A stretch of 33,992 bases of DNA from Comamonadaceae bacterium (lineage in GTDB: Bacteria; Pseudomonadota; Gammaproteobacteria; Burkholderiales; Burkholderiaceae_C): NCBI GenBank assembly GCA_947450695.1, contig CANFWV010000036.1:1-33992 (forward strand). The letters run 5' to 3'. The position numbers were made by a program, and so were the translations under genes. Within the stretch, counting starts at the first letter, position 1; each line of letters opens with the position of its first letter. Below the pieces are notes generated by a model, which ran no database searches, was not told where the DNA came from, and saw only the letters and a list, made by a program, of their open reading frames with translations. This document shows positions 26,905-33,992 of the stretch, in pieces.

Positions 26905-27847
26905 GGACGCCCCCCTTGACGAAGACGCACTTGCCCGTGTCATGAAACACCGCGGCTTTTTCTTGCGGGTTCAAGAGTACCGCTGAATCTAGAAAGCGTT
27001 GCACCATTTCCTTGTAAGTCCCAGAAGAGGTGCCGATGTCCGAGCCCCACATGACGTGGTCGGCACCGTAAAGGTCCACCGCGCGGCGAAGCACCTTGTC
27101 AGCCGGGATGTTTTCTTCACGGCAGATGTCGAGGTTGATCGACGTGAACTTGAAGAAAATGTTCTTTTCGCCCGCCAGCGTCTCGTAACGCGCGTCGAGG
27201 CCGTAGTGCTCGCCATGCCCTTCTGTCATTTCCGGCTCGAGCAGATGATCCAGCACGATGCGGATGTTGGGGTACTTGCGGGCCAGCGCAATGATCGCCG
27301 GAATGGACGGACCGCCACCGCCTTCAGACAGCACCTCGAGATCAATCACCAGCCCAAATTCCTGGGCAACGTCCCAGGTCCGCAAAGCCTCTTGCGAATT
27401 GAGCCAAGGCATGCTGCCATCTGGTTTTCGTCCGCCAAAAAAACGCACGCCCGCTAGCCCGTTATTCTGCACGTATTGCCGTACCAACGCAGGCGTCGCA
27501 TCGTCTTCAGCATCGAGAATCACCACCGCGCTGAACAGCTCGGGATACAGGTCTGAAGAGTCCAGGATATAGCTGTTGTCAAGCCGGTAAATCATGCGTT
27601 TTTGCACCGCCACCATGCCATCGACATTCTCATCCTGCATCCACTGCAACATGCGCAAGGCGTCAGGCACCTCATTGACCGGGTGAGGGCCGTGATGACC
27701 GCCGGGCTTGCCAATCACGCCCGGATGCCGGTAGGGCGCATCGGCGGCGCGCTGCATCGGGTTGCGCGGATACCGCACTTGGTCGTCTGCCACCAGATGG
27801 GCGTGTGAATCAAACAGGAGAGGCCGAACGGCGTTGTGGGTTGTCAT
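26897..27847 (-). CDS. Amidohydrolase 2-family TIM-barrel hydrolase or decarboxylase
   Basis: A 316-residue protein of the amidohydrolase_2 family (PF04909), which includes 2-pyrone-4,6-dicarboxylate lactonase, ACMSD-type decarboxylases and related hydrolases. LFDSHAHL supplies the HxH pair (His15, His17), IRIVLDHLLEPEM has His201, and VMWGSDIG has the late-strand Asp270. The N-terminal YPRNPMQRAADAPYRHPG and GGHHGPHP loops are unusually histidine-rich. It resembles the lactonase branch more than ACMSD, but not closely enough to name the substrate. It sits directly downstream of the Bug binding protein gene. Confidence 0.85.
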   Translation of the reverse strand: MTTHNAVRPLLFDSHAHLVADDQVRYPRNPMQRAADAPYRHPGVIGKPGGHHGPHPVNEVPDALRMLQWMQDENVDGMVAVQKRMIYRLDNSYILDSSDLYPELFSAVVILDAEDDATPALVRQYVQNNGLAGVRFFGGRKPDGSMPWLNSQEALRTWDVAQEFGLVIDLEVLSEGGGGPSIPAIIALARKYPNIRIVLDHLLEPEMTEGHGEHYGLDARYETLAGEKNIFFKFTSINLDICREENIPADKVLRRAVDLYGADHVMWGSDIGTSSGTYKEMVQRFLDSAVLLNPQEKAAVFHDTGKCVFVKGGVHA

Positions 27848-27856
27848 GGTTCTTAT

Positions 27857-27877
27857 GATTACGGATTACGGATTACA
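27857..27877. repeat. Triple 7-bp tandem repeat in intergenic gap
   Basis: GATTACG, GATTACG and GATTACA follow one another without a gap between the amidohydrolase start and the end of the Bug gene. It may be a small slippage-prone microsatellite. It lies just upstream of the amidohydrolase start codon, so copy number could affect that gene's leader. Confidence 0.7.
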
Positions 27878-27896
27878 GGTTGTGGGGCGCTCAGTG

Positions 27897-28877
27897 TTAT
27901 TGAAGCGAAATCTTGGCAGCCTCAACCACCTTTTTCCACTTGCTGGCTTCTTCGTTCATCAGCGTGGCCAAAACGTCTGGGCCACCATTCGCGGGGACCA
28001 GCGCAAATTGTGAAAACTTCGCGCGGCCTTCCGCAGAGTTGCTGTAGCGGTTAACTTCCTGATTCAGTCTAGTGACCACCGCTTTGGGCAATCCAGCCGG
28101 ACCGACGAAAGCAAACCAGACCGTGGCCTCCAAATCCACGCCCTGCTCTAGCGCCGTCGGCACATTCGGCAAGCCGGGAAAACGTTTTTGGGAGGTGACG
28201 GCCAGAGCGATCAACTTGTTCGCCTGAATGTTCGGCGTGAAGGTCGTCACCGGCGCAAAGATGGCCTGGATCGATCCGCCGAGCAAATCGGTCATGGCCG
28301 GTGTGTCGCCCTTGTACGGAACCGCTTGCGGGTTAGCACCCGTATTGGTCTTGAACAACTCGAGGGTCAAATGCCCAATCGTTCCGTTGCCTGGATGTCC
28401 GACGGAGTACCCTGCCGGATTGGCCTTGACCAAGGCCACGAACTCTTTCAGGTTGGCCGCTTTAACGGCTGGATTGATCGCCACGACCAAGGGTATTTCG
28501 CCGACCAGCGCGATCGGCGTTAAATCTTTTTGAGCATCAAAAGGCATCGACTTGTAGAGATGCTTGTTGTTGGCCAGCGGCCCGGAGGTGGACAGCCCCA
28601 GGGTGTAGCCGTCCGGCGCTGCCTTGGCAACCGCATCGGTGCCAATGTTGCCCCCGGCACCGGTCCGGTTGTCAACAATGAACTGCTGGCCCAGTGCGCT
28701 GGTCAGGTGCTGCGCTACCTGTCGAGCCACCACATCAGTGCTGCCGCCCGCAGGAAAAGGCACAATCACGCGGACCGGCTTGTTAGGCCAGTCAGCTTGC
28801 GCCAATGCAAGGCAAGGCAACAGGAGCAGTGCGCCAGCGGCGACCAGTGTGAGGTTGAGGAATTGATGACGTTTCAT
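27897..28877 (-). CDS. Bug-family (TctC-like) periplasmic solute-binding protein
   Basis: A 326-residue secreted binding protein of the tripartite tricarboxylate receptor family. A signal peptide ends near LALAQ (about residue 26). The family pattern follows: WPNKPVRVIVPFPAGGSTDV (30-49), FIVDNRTGAGGNIGTDAVAKA, PDGYTLGLSTSG and GHPGNGTIGHLTLELFK with VPYKGDTPAMTDLLGG. These proteins bind mono- to tricarboxylates or aromatic acids. In Burkholderiales many are orphans without membrane partners, and none is encoded here. It should capture the substrate of the surrounding operon. GGAGACC precedes the ATG. Confidence 0.95.
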   Translation of the reverse strand: MKRHQFLNLTLVAAGALLLLPCLALAQADWPNKPVRVIVPFPAGGSTDVVARQVAQHLTSALGQQFIVDNRTGAGGNIGTDAVAKAAPDGYTLGLSTSGPLANNKHLYKSMPFDAQKDLTPIALVGEIPLVVAINPAVKAANLKEFVALVKANPAGYSVGHPGNGTIGHLTLELFKTNTGANPQAVPYKGDTPAMTDLLGGSIQAIFAPVTTFTPNIQANKLIALAVTSQKRFPGLPNVPTALEQGVDLEATVWFAFVGPAGLPKAVVTRLNQEVNRYSNSAEGRAKFSQFALVPANGGPDVLATLMNEEASKWKKVVEAAKISLQ

Positions 28878-28890
28878 AGGGTCTCCGTTT

Positions 28891-29526
28891 TTATGAGGAT
28901 GTCGATCGCTGATGACTCAAAACTTTGAGGATCTCAGGCAAGCGGCTTTGCGCCTGCCGCTGAAGACTGTCGTAAACACTGTTGCCATGCGCATCAATGG
29001 CCACGGTCGCGGGTCCCAAATTTTTAACACGCAAGGTGGTCAGCCTAAATTGCGATATATATTCATTCCAATGGGTAGAGACCACCCGTTCGATGGACTC
29101 GGACAGCAGCGGGGCACCGCCGCCTAGAAATGACAAAAAGGCACAGCCGGCCTCTTGCATGGCCGCGACGCTGGCCATGTCGAGTCCTCCCTTGCCGCCG
29201 ACCAGACGCAGCCCCAGTTTGCGAATCAAGTCGGGCATGTAGGGGTTGTAGCGCGTGCTGGTGCTGGGATTCATGTACAGCGCTTGCGGCACAGAGCCGC
29301 TGTCGTCAGCCTCCAGCAGGTAAGCGCTCAGATGAAAGAATGCGCCGCCCTGCAAGTCCAGCGGCAGCTCGTTACCCGCCTCTAATTCACTGACCATGCG
29401 CTTGTGCGTCGGCAGGCCAATGCTGATGGTGATGTCGCCACTGAGCATGACCATGTCTCCCACCGCCAAGGCCTGGACAGCTTCTTTGTCCAAGGGCATT
29501 TGCAAATAGTGCGTTTTGCCGGTCAT
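28891..29526 (-). CDS. Class I fumarase/tartrate dehydratase-like hydro-lyase, beta subunit
   Basis: A 211-residue protein corresponding to the C-terminal (beta) domain of class I fumarases and to TtdB of L-tartrate dehydratase. VGDMVMLSGDITISIG, LPTHKRMVSE (39-48), PLDLQGGAFFHL, the PSTSTR segment (87-92) and LRLVGGKGG (107-114) follow the family order. The fumarase-type RDAAHKR and GPTTSGRMD motifs are altered to IGLPTHKR and NPSTSTRYN, so the substrate is probably not fumarate. It overlaps the alpha subunit gene by four bases (ATGA), as expected for a heterodimer. Confidence 0.87.
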   Translation of the reverse strand: MTGKTHYLQMPLDKEAVQALAVGDMVMLSGDITISIGLPTHKRMVSELEAGNELPLDLQGGAFFHLSAYLLEADDSGSVPQALYMNPSTSTRYNPYMPDLIRKLGLRLVGGKGGLDMASVAAMQEAGCAFLSFLGGGAPLLSESIERVVSTHWNEYISQFRLTTLRVKNLGPATVAIDAHGNSVYDSLQRQAQSRLPEILKVLSHQRSTSS

Positions 29527-30392
29527 TCAAACCACTCCACCGAACCATCGTTGTGAATGCGTGCCCCTGTGCGCCGGTTGATCCAACAGTTCAAGGCCAC
29601 GGCCACCGGCATGAAACCGTGACTGGCCGCATAGTCGATGTGCACCGCCATAGCGGTGGTGTCGCCACCAGTGCCCATCGGGCCAAAGCCCAAGCTGTTG
29701 ATGGCGGTGAGCAAACGCTGTTCCATCGACGCCAGAATCGGCTCTGGATTGGTCTGCCCAAACGGGCGCAGTATTTGTTGTTTGGCCATGCGCGCGGCGT
29801 AGTCAAAGGTGCCCCCTATGCCGACACCCACCACAATGGGTGGGCACGGCTGAGAGCCGGCCTTCATGACGACCTCCAACACATAGGTTTCGATGTCTTC
29901 AAGCGTCGGGTAGACAAAGGTCTCGAGTGCTTCCCAGCGACCACTGCCCATGGCCTTGGGGGCACAAATGATCTCCACATAATCTGCATCGTCGATGATG
30001 TCGAAGGTCAGAAGGGGCATGTCTTTGCCCGCATACCCACGCTGGTGAGTCAGCGGGTTGGTCACCATCTTCAGGATCGGCGGTTGAATCTGGGCCGCCA
30101 AGTCAGCCAGCCCGTCAACCATCGCCTGCCGAACAGCGCCTTCAAAACGCACCTGCGTGCCAATCTTCACAGAATAAACCGGGATGCCCACGTCGGTACA
30201 AATCAGCTGGTTTCTTTGCTCGGCCGCGTCGGCACTTTTGAGCATAATGGTGAGCGTCTTGCGGGCTGTTTCTGAGCTGTCTTGGGTTGTCGCTTGACGC
30301 AGCACGGCCTTGGTGTCTTCCGAAATTTTTTTGAGCGAGCGCTCGTACAGTGCGGCCGTGACAGTCCTGATTAATTCACTGGTGATGGGCAT
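29523..30392 (-). CDS. Class I fumarase/tartrate dehydratase-like hydro-lyase, alpha subunit
   Basis: A 289-residue alpha subunit carrying the [4Fe-4S] cluster. The three cluster cysteines are Cys65 (LICTDVG), Cys143 (EIICAPKAMGSG) and Cys183 (SQPCPPIVVGVGIGG). LTHQRGYAGKDMP and LGFGPMGTGGDTTAMAVHID are typical. Two-subunit relatives include L-tartrate dehydratase, archaeal-type fumarase and some mesaconate hydratases. It is the first gene of the long leftward catabolic operon, so its 162-base upstream region, shared with the FKBP gene, should hold the operon promoter. The reaction, addition or removal of water from an unsaturated dicarboxylate, is inferred from the family. Confidence 0.9.
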   Translation of the reverse strand: MPITSELIRTVTAALYERSLKKISEDTKAVLRQATTQDSSETARKTLTIMLKSADAAEQRNQLICTDVGIPVYSVKIGTQVRFEGAVRQAMVDGLADLAAQIQPPILKMVTNPLTHQRGYAGKDMPLLTFDIIDDADYVEIICAPKAMGSGRWEALETFVYPTLEDIETYVLEVVMKAGSQPCPPIVVGVGIGGTFDYAARMAKQQILRPFGQTNPEPILASMEQRLLTAINSLGFGPMGTGGDTTAMAVHIDYAASHGFMPVAVALNCWINRRTGARIHNDGSVEWFE

Positions 30393-30476
30393 ATTGCAAG
30401 GTCATGGTTGGATGTCAAAATCGTGACCGTGAGGATGCATTGCCAAGACCCGTTAGACAAGCTGATATTTTTTACT

Positions 30477-30491
30477 TTTCGCTCTGCGAAA
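30477..30491. promoter_or_regulatory. Perfect 15-bp palindrome, possible operator
   Basis: TTTCGC and GCGAAA flank a three-base TCT spacer in the divergent region between the fumarase-like operon and the FKBP gene. IclR-family regulators bind palindromes of about this size, and an IclR-family gene lies at the far end of the operon. The connection is inferred from position. Confidence 0.4.
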
Positions 30492-30554
30492 TATCTCCCC
30501 ACGGCCAGCCGACGAGCCATACTTTATTTTCAGCCTCACTTCACTTTCAAATCC

Positions 30555-30974
30555 ATGAACTCAACTTTGACCTCACGCTTCACCCCTGTTTTAGCCGCAC
30601 TGGCTTTCGTCAGTGCCTCAGCCTTCGCCGCCGCACCAGCCGAAACGCTGCCGTCGGGCGTGAAAGTGACTCACACCCAAGACGGCACAGGCGCCAACCC
30701 CAAGGCCTCTGATTCAGTCAAGGTCCATTACCGCGGGACGCTGGCCAACGGCACTGAATTCGACAGCTCGTACAAGCGCGGCACACCCGCCACCTTTCCG
30801 CTGAATCGGGTGGTGCCTTGCTGGACTGAAGGCATGCAAAAAATCAAGGTCGGTGGTAAAGCCACACTGACTTGCCCACCGGCGACCGCTTACGGCAGCA
30901 GCGGTGCCGGTGGGGTGGTGCCGCCAAACGCCACCTTGACCTTCGAGGTCGAGTTGCTGGCGATCGAAAAGTAA
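30555..30974 (+). CDS. Secreted FKBP-type peptidyl-prolyl cis-trans isomerase
   Basis: A 139-residue single-domain FKBP with an N-terminal signal peptide (residues 1-26, ending ASAFAA), so it should act in the periplasm on prolyl bonds of folding proteins. The domain shows SVKVHYRGTLANGTEFDSSY, VVPCWTEGMQKIKVGGKATL, ATAYGSSG and PPNATLTFEVELLAIEK. The usual IPGWxEG glycine is Cys in VPCW, and a second Cys lies in LTCPP; they could form a disulfide. The ATG at 30555 is chosen because the signal peptide begins there. Probably unrelated to the catabolic genes around it. Confidence 0.93.
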   Translation: MNSTLTSRFTPVLAALAFVSASAFAAAPAETLPSGVKVTHTQDGTGANPKASDSVKVHYRGTLANGTEFDSSYKRGTPATFPLNRVVPCWTEGMQKIKVGGKATLTCPPATAYGSSGAGGVVPPNATLTFEVELLAIEK

Positions 30975-31015
30975 CACCTCCAGACTAATTCATTTTCAAA
31001 AGGAAGCTCCACATC

Positions 31016-31705
31016 ATGGGCAAATTCATCACCCTCCAATCGGCTGACGGTTTCAGTCTGCCAGCTTACGTGGCAGAACCCGCCGGCCAAGCCAAAGGCG
31101 CCATCGTGGTGGTGCAAGAAATTTTTGGCGTCAACGCGCACATCCAAGAGGTGACGAATCGTTTTGCCGAACAGGGCTATCTGGCCATTGCGCCAGCGGC
31201 TTTTGAACGTGTCAGACCCGGCGTTGACCTAGGCTACAACGAGAGCACCATCAAAGATGGCATCGCCCTGAAAACTGCCGCCATGGCGTTGCCTGCTGAC
31301 GCGGTGCTGCAGGACATTCAGGCAGCCATCGACTTTGCCGGGAAAACCAGCGGTGGCAAGGTCGGCATCATCGGTTTTTGCTGGGGTGGCCTGCTGACTT
31401 GGCAAGCCGCCTGCAAGCTCAATGGTCTCAGCGCAGCCGTCCCCTACTACGGTGGCGGCATGGTGGTCGAGTCTGAGATTGCCCGGCAACCCAAAGTCCC
31501 GGTCATGGCGCATTTCAGCGACCACGACCACTCGGTCCCGATGGAGGGCGTTGAAGCCTTCAGAAAAGCACACCCTGAGGTGGATGTTCACATCTACAAC
31601 GCGGACCACGGCTTCAACTGCGATCACCGCGGCGCTTACAACGAAGCGGCGGCCAAGCAGGCGCGGGAACGCACACTCGGATTTTTCGCCAGCCAGCTGG
31701 CTTGA
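31016..31705 (+). CDS. Dienelactone hydrolase family protein
   Basis: A 229-residue cytoplasmic alpha/beta hydrolase. The catalytic triad fits carboxymethylenebutenolidase: Cys122 in IIGFCWGG, Asp171 in SDHDHSVPM and His198 in YNADHGFNC, with the conserved Glu36 in VVVQEIFGVN. Family members open dienelactone to maleylacetate in chloroaromatic breakdown, but many of this subgroup have unknown substrates. AAGGAAG precedes the ATG. It lies 41 bases after the FKBP gene on the same strand and converges on the lyase gene. Confidence 0.92.
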   Translation: MGKFITLQSADGFSLPAYVAEPAGQAKGAIVVVQEIFGVNAHIQEVTNRFAEQGYLAIAPAAFERVRPGVDLGYNESTIKDGIALKTAAMALPADAVLQDIQAAIDFAGKTSGGKVGIIGFCWGGLLTWQAACKLNGLSAAVPYYGGGMVVESEIARQPKVPVMAHFSDHDHSVPMEGVEAFRKAHPEVDVHIYNADHGFNCDHRGAYNEAAAKQARERTLGFFASQLA

Positions 31706-31736
31706 AGGCTGGATTAAAGTTCAGCGAAAAGCCAGC
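31696..31736. terminator. Nested inverted repeat between convergent genes, possible bidirectional terminator
   Basis: Outer arms GCTGGCTT (31696-31703) and AAGCCAGC (31729-31736) pair perfectly over 8 bp. An inner GCTG/CAGC pair can form within the loop. It spans the end of the dienelactone hydrolase gene and the gap before the convergent lyase gene. No T-run follows on either strand, so termination activity is uncertain. Confidence 0.35.
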
Positions 31737-31741
31737 GAGCT

Positions 31742-32599
31742 TCAGTAGCGCTGGCCCAGGGCCAGCAGCTCAGGCGTGCCGATGACCTCGTTGAGCTGAT
31801 CAAAGTCGAGCATCTGGTCTTGCATGGGCGCCGTAGTCTGGTGCGCATGCAAGCTGGCATAGTATTTTTGCAAGGTGAAAGCCACGGCTCGGGCCGTGCC
31901 ACCCGGGAAAATGACAATGCGAAAACCCTTGTCGCCCAAGACCTTGGCGCTTTGCACCGGCGTCTTGCCACCTTCGACCATGTTCGCCAGCAACGGGATG
32001 CGGCCGGCAAAGCGGGCGCAAGCCAGTGCCATTTGCTCCGGCGTGCGCAAGGCCTCAATGAATAGCGCGTCCACGCCGCAGGCCAGATAAGCCTCAGCCC
32101 GCTCCATCGCCGCTTCAAAGCCTTCGACCGCGAGCGCATCGGTGCGCGCCAGAATCAATGTCTCGGAAGATTTACGGGCGTCGAGTGCCGCCTTCAGCTT
32201 GCCGCACATCTCCAACGTGGGGACCACACTTTTGCCATCCAGGTGACCGCAGCGTTTGGGAAATGTCTGGTCTTCGAGTTGCAACATGGCCGCGCCCGCC
32301 TGCTCAAAAGCACGCACGGTGCGCATCGTGTTCAGCGCATTGCCAAAACCGGTGTCGGCATCGACGATCACCGGGATGCTGACGCGCTCGGTGATGCGCG
32401 CCAAGGTATCGGCCACTTCGGTCGCGGTCGTCAGACCAATGTCGGAGCGGCCAAGCTTCGTGTAGGCGATGGACGCACCTGACAGGTACAGCGCTTCAAA
32501 GCCGGCCTGCCCGGCCATCAAGGCCGTTAACGGGTCGTAAATCCCCGGTGCCAGCAGCACCTTCGGCTGATCTAAGCGTTGTTTGAATGACGTGGACAT
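31742..32599 (-). CDS. PEP mutase/isocitrate lyase superfamily C-C lyase
   Basis: A 285-residue enzyme of the ICL/PEPM superfamily, which includes 2-methylisocitrate lyase, 2,3-dimethylmalate lyase, oxaloacetate decarboxylase and carboxyphosphonoenolpyruvate synthase. VLLAPGIYDPLTALMAG, ALYLSGASIAYTKLG, the Mg-binding VDADTGFGN (Asp80, Asp82), LQLEDQTFPKRCGH with KRCGH at 115-119, and ILARTDALAVEGFEAA are all present. The KRCGH cysteine marks the lyase branch. AGGAG precedes the ATG at 32599, which is chosen over an in-frame start 60 bases upstream. It is 82 bases downstream of the aconitase-like small subunit gene, pointing to a hydratase-then-lyase sequence. Confidence 0.92.
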   Translation of the reverse strand: MSTSFKQRLDQPKVLLAPGIYDPLTALMAGQAGFEALYLSGASIAYTKLGRSDIGLTTATEVADTLARITERVSIPVIVDADTGFGNALNTMRTVRAFEQAGAAMLQLEDQTFPKRCGHLDGKSVVPTLEMCGKLKAALDARKSSETLILARTDALAVEGFEAAMERAEAYLACGVDALFIEALRTPEQMALACARFAGRIPLLANMVEGGKTPVQSAKVLGDKGFRIVIFPGGTARAVAFTLQKYYASLHAHQTTAPMQDQMLDFDQLNEVIGTPELLALGQRY

Positions 32600-32681
32600 A
32601 GCTCTCCTGAACGATAAATGACAGTGTTTTGAAATGGCGATGCCTGCGGCCAAATGCATGACCGTTGGGTTATGAGGGCGC

Positions 32682-33170
32682 TCATGCGCTTCGGCCTGGC
32701 CGTTGACGGAGTTGGTTCATCAGACCCCCTGCAGCCACCATGGCGAGCAAAAAGTCCGGAATCGGTTCGCATTGCAAATGTTGACCCGAAGGGCGTTTCA
32801 ACGTCAGGGTTTGCAGGTCGAGTTCAACCTGCTCACCCTCCTCCAGTTGCTCCGCATCAGGTGTGGTCAAGAGCAGCAGTCCGAGGTTGAAAGCGTTGCG
32901 AAAAAACAGGCCACTGAACGAAGGCGCGATCACGGCCTTGACCCCCAGCTGCACCAAGGCTGCGGCCGCTTGTTCGCGCGACGAGCCGATACCAAAGTTG
33001 GGGCCGGCGGCGATGACCGCGCCAGGCTGAACCGAGGCCGCAAATTCCGGCCGAACCGACTCGAGACAATGCGGCGCAATGCCTTCAATGCTGAGCTTCA
33101 TGTAGGCGCCGGGTGCCATGGCATCGGTGTCAATGTCAGCGCCAAATGTCCAGACGCGGTGAGTGCTCAT
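32682..33170 (-). CDS. Aconitase-family small subunit (LeuD-like hydro-lyase)
   Basis: A 162-residue swivel domain subunit of the 3-isopropylmalate dehydratase/homoaconitase/dimethylmaleate hydratase group. The DIDTDAMAP motif (12-20) and NFGIGSSREQAAAAL are diagnostic; Gln replaces the His of bacterial LeuD (GSSREHA). The specificity-loop position reads YMKL (23-26), unlike common leucine-pathway forms. The short length matches archaeal-type and catabolic small subunits rather than the roughly 200-residue LeuD of proteobacterial leucine synthesis. Its start overlaps the large-subunit stop by four bases. A catabolic hydro-lyase is more likely than leucine synthesis. Confidence 0.88.
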   Translation of the reverse strand: MSTHRVWTFGADIDTDAMAPGAYMKLSIEGIAPHCLESVRPEFAASVQPGAVIAAGPNFGIGSSREQAAAALVQLGVKAVIAPSFSGLFFRNAFNLGLLLLTTPDAEQLEEGEQVELDLQTLTLKRPSGQHLQCEPIPDFLLAMVAAGGLMNQLRQRPGRSA

Positions 33171-33992
33171 GCCACTATCTCCCTGGGATCAGAAATAAGT
33201 CCCCGCAGGGCAGATGCCGCCACGGTAAAAGGCGAGGCCAAATAAACCTGAGCCGACGCCGAGCCCATCCGGCCTTTGAAATTGCGGGCCGTGGTGGCGA
33301 TCACATTGGCGCCATCGGGAATGCTGCCGCCGTAGCCGGAACAAGCGCCACAGGCCGTGGGAAGCACCTCTGCACCTGCCTCGCGCAGCGTTGCCATGAT
33401 GCCTTCGGACTCCGCCTGCTGCTGATCTTGCTGGCTTGCCGGGGCCACCATCAGCCGCACGCCTGTGGCGACCTTGCGACCTTTGAAAACCTGCGCAGCG
33501 GAGCGCAAGTCGTCGAGCTTGGCGCCCGTGCAGGCACCGATGTAAGCCACATCGACACGCACCTGGTCAAAGGCTTGAACCGCTTGGGTGTTGGCTGGAC
33601 TGTGCGGCGCGGCGACTTGCGGCGCCAGCGTGGCGGCATCAAAGACATGCTTGGTGGCGGACGCGCCTGCGTCGGTCTGCCAGCCGCTGAGGTCCATCTC
33701 TGCCGCAGCCGCAACACCGGCGTTGAGCAACCATTGCCGGGTAGTTTCATCGGGCGCAATCAAACCCACTTGAGCGCCCATCTCGGCGCTCATGTTCGAC
33801 AGCGTCATGCGCTCTTGCATAGACAGCGCCTGCACACCCGCGCCACAAAATTCCACGGCTTGGTATTGGCCGCCGTTCATGCCAAAACGCCCGACCATGT
33901 GCAGCATCATGTCTTTGGCGGCCACCCCCGGGCTCAAGGTGTTGTCCCACTGCATGCGAATGGTGTCGGGCACCCGCACCCAAAGCTCACCA
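33167..33992 (-). CDS. Aconitase-family large subunit (LeuC-like hydro-lyase), cut by the window edge
   Basis: At least 275 C-terminal residues of a [4Fe-4S] hydro-lyase large subunit. The frame stays open to the last base (the edge reads GELWVRVPDTIR), so the start is outside the window. Two cluster-binding motifs are visible: AYIGACTGAKLDDLRSAAQVF, shortened here to its key Cys in GACTG, and PTACGACSGYGG with two cysteines. NMSAEMGAQVGLIAPDE and ARNFKGRMGS are also typical. It forms a heterodimer with the small subunit encoded immediately after it. In this operon it should hydrate or dehydrate a branched dicarboxylate or tricarboxylate for the lyase downstream. Confidence 0.92.
   Translation of the reverse strand, partial: GELWVRVPDTIRMQWDNTLSPGVAAKDMMLHMVGRFGMNGGQYQAVEFCGAGVQALSMQERMTLSNMSAEMGAQVGLIAPDETTRQWLLNAGVAAAAEMDLSGWQTDAGASATKHVFDAATLAPQVAAPHSPANTQAVQAFDQVRVDVAYIGACTGAKLDDLRSAAQVFKGRKVATGVRLMVAPASQQDQQQAESEGIMATLREAGAEVLPTACGACSGYGGSIPDGANVIATTARNFKGRMGSASAQVYLASPFTVAASALRGLISDPREIVA

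Noticed and set aside
29553..30275. Plus-strand open frame of 240 codons opposite the fumarase-like alpha subunit
   Set aside because: It mirrors a conserved iron-sulfur hydratase gene and has no domain or ribosome binding site of its own.

Overview
This is a chromosomal segment from a betaproteobacterium, most likely Burkholderiales and probably Comamonadaceae. The pointers are the RpoD sequence, a gcvT-gcvH-gcvP operon with riboswitch-like leader motifs, a Bug-type (tripartite tricarboxylate) binding protein in a catabolic operon, and an EpsE/EpsF/EpsG/EpsL-type polysaccharide export set. I see no tRNA, rRNA, CRISPR array, insertion sequence or phage gene. Genus-level placement is inference.

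Left edge (1-1357): the 3' part of rpoD, closed by a strong intrinsic terminator.

Exopolysaccharide locus (about 1380-18080): two arms. The rightward arm is a tight eight-gene operon: a small exported tail-anchored protein, a Wzx flippase, a Wzy polymerase, two GT2 and one GT4 glycosyltransferases, a GMC flavoprotein oxidoreductase and an NAD-dependent epimerase/dehydratase. A good sigma-54 promoter match lies ahead of it. The leftward arm, in transcription order, is an initiating sugar-phosphate transferase, an EpsL-like outer-membrane beta-barrel, EpsE (Wza-type export protein), EpsF (Wzz-type chain-length protein), EpsG (BY-kinase-like ATPase) and a VanZ-WecG/TagA fusion. The arms converge and overlap by 22 bp. 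Together they encode a nearly complete Wzx/Wzy-dependent pathway. The export proteins resemble those that normally accompany exosortase B, but no exosortase is present in the window.

Glycine cleavage (18100-23635): riboswitch-like motifs, gcvT, gcvH, gcvP, then an IclR-family regulator 11 bp downstream.

Catabolic region (23570-33992): a leftward operon encodes a class I fumarase-like hydratase (two subunits), a Bug binding protein, an amidohydrolase, a flavin-reductase-like protein, an HpcH/HpaI aldolase, a cupin protein and a MaoC hydratase. It ends in a decayed acyl-CoA synthetase pseudogene. Beyond a rightward pair (periplasmic FKBP isomerase, dienelactone hydrolase) is a second leftward operon: an aconitase-family large (cut by the window edge) and small subunit and a PEP-mutase/isocitrate-lyase-family lyase. 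Hydratases followed by C-C lyases suggest breakdown of branched di- or tricarboxylic acids, perhaps from aromatic or heterocyclic rings. The substrate cannot be read from the sequence.

No gene-free stretch exceeds 300 bases. The longest (18011-18277) holds the divergent promoter region and the riboswitch candidate.
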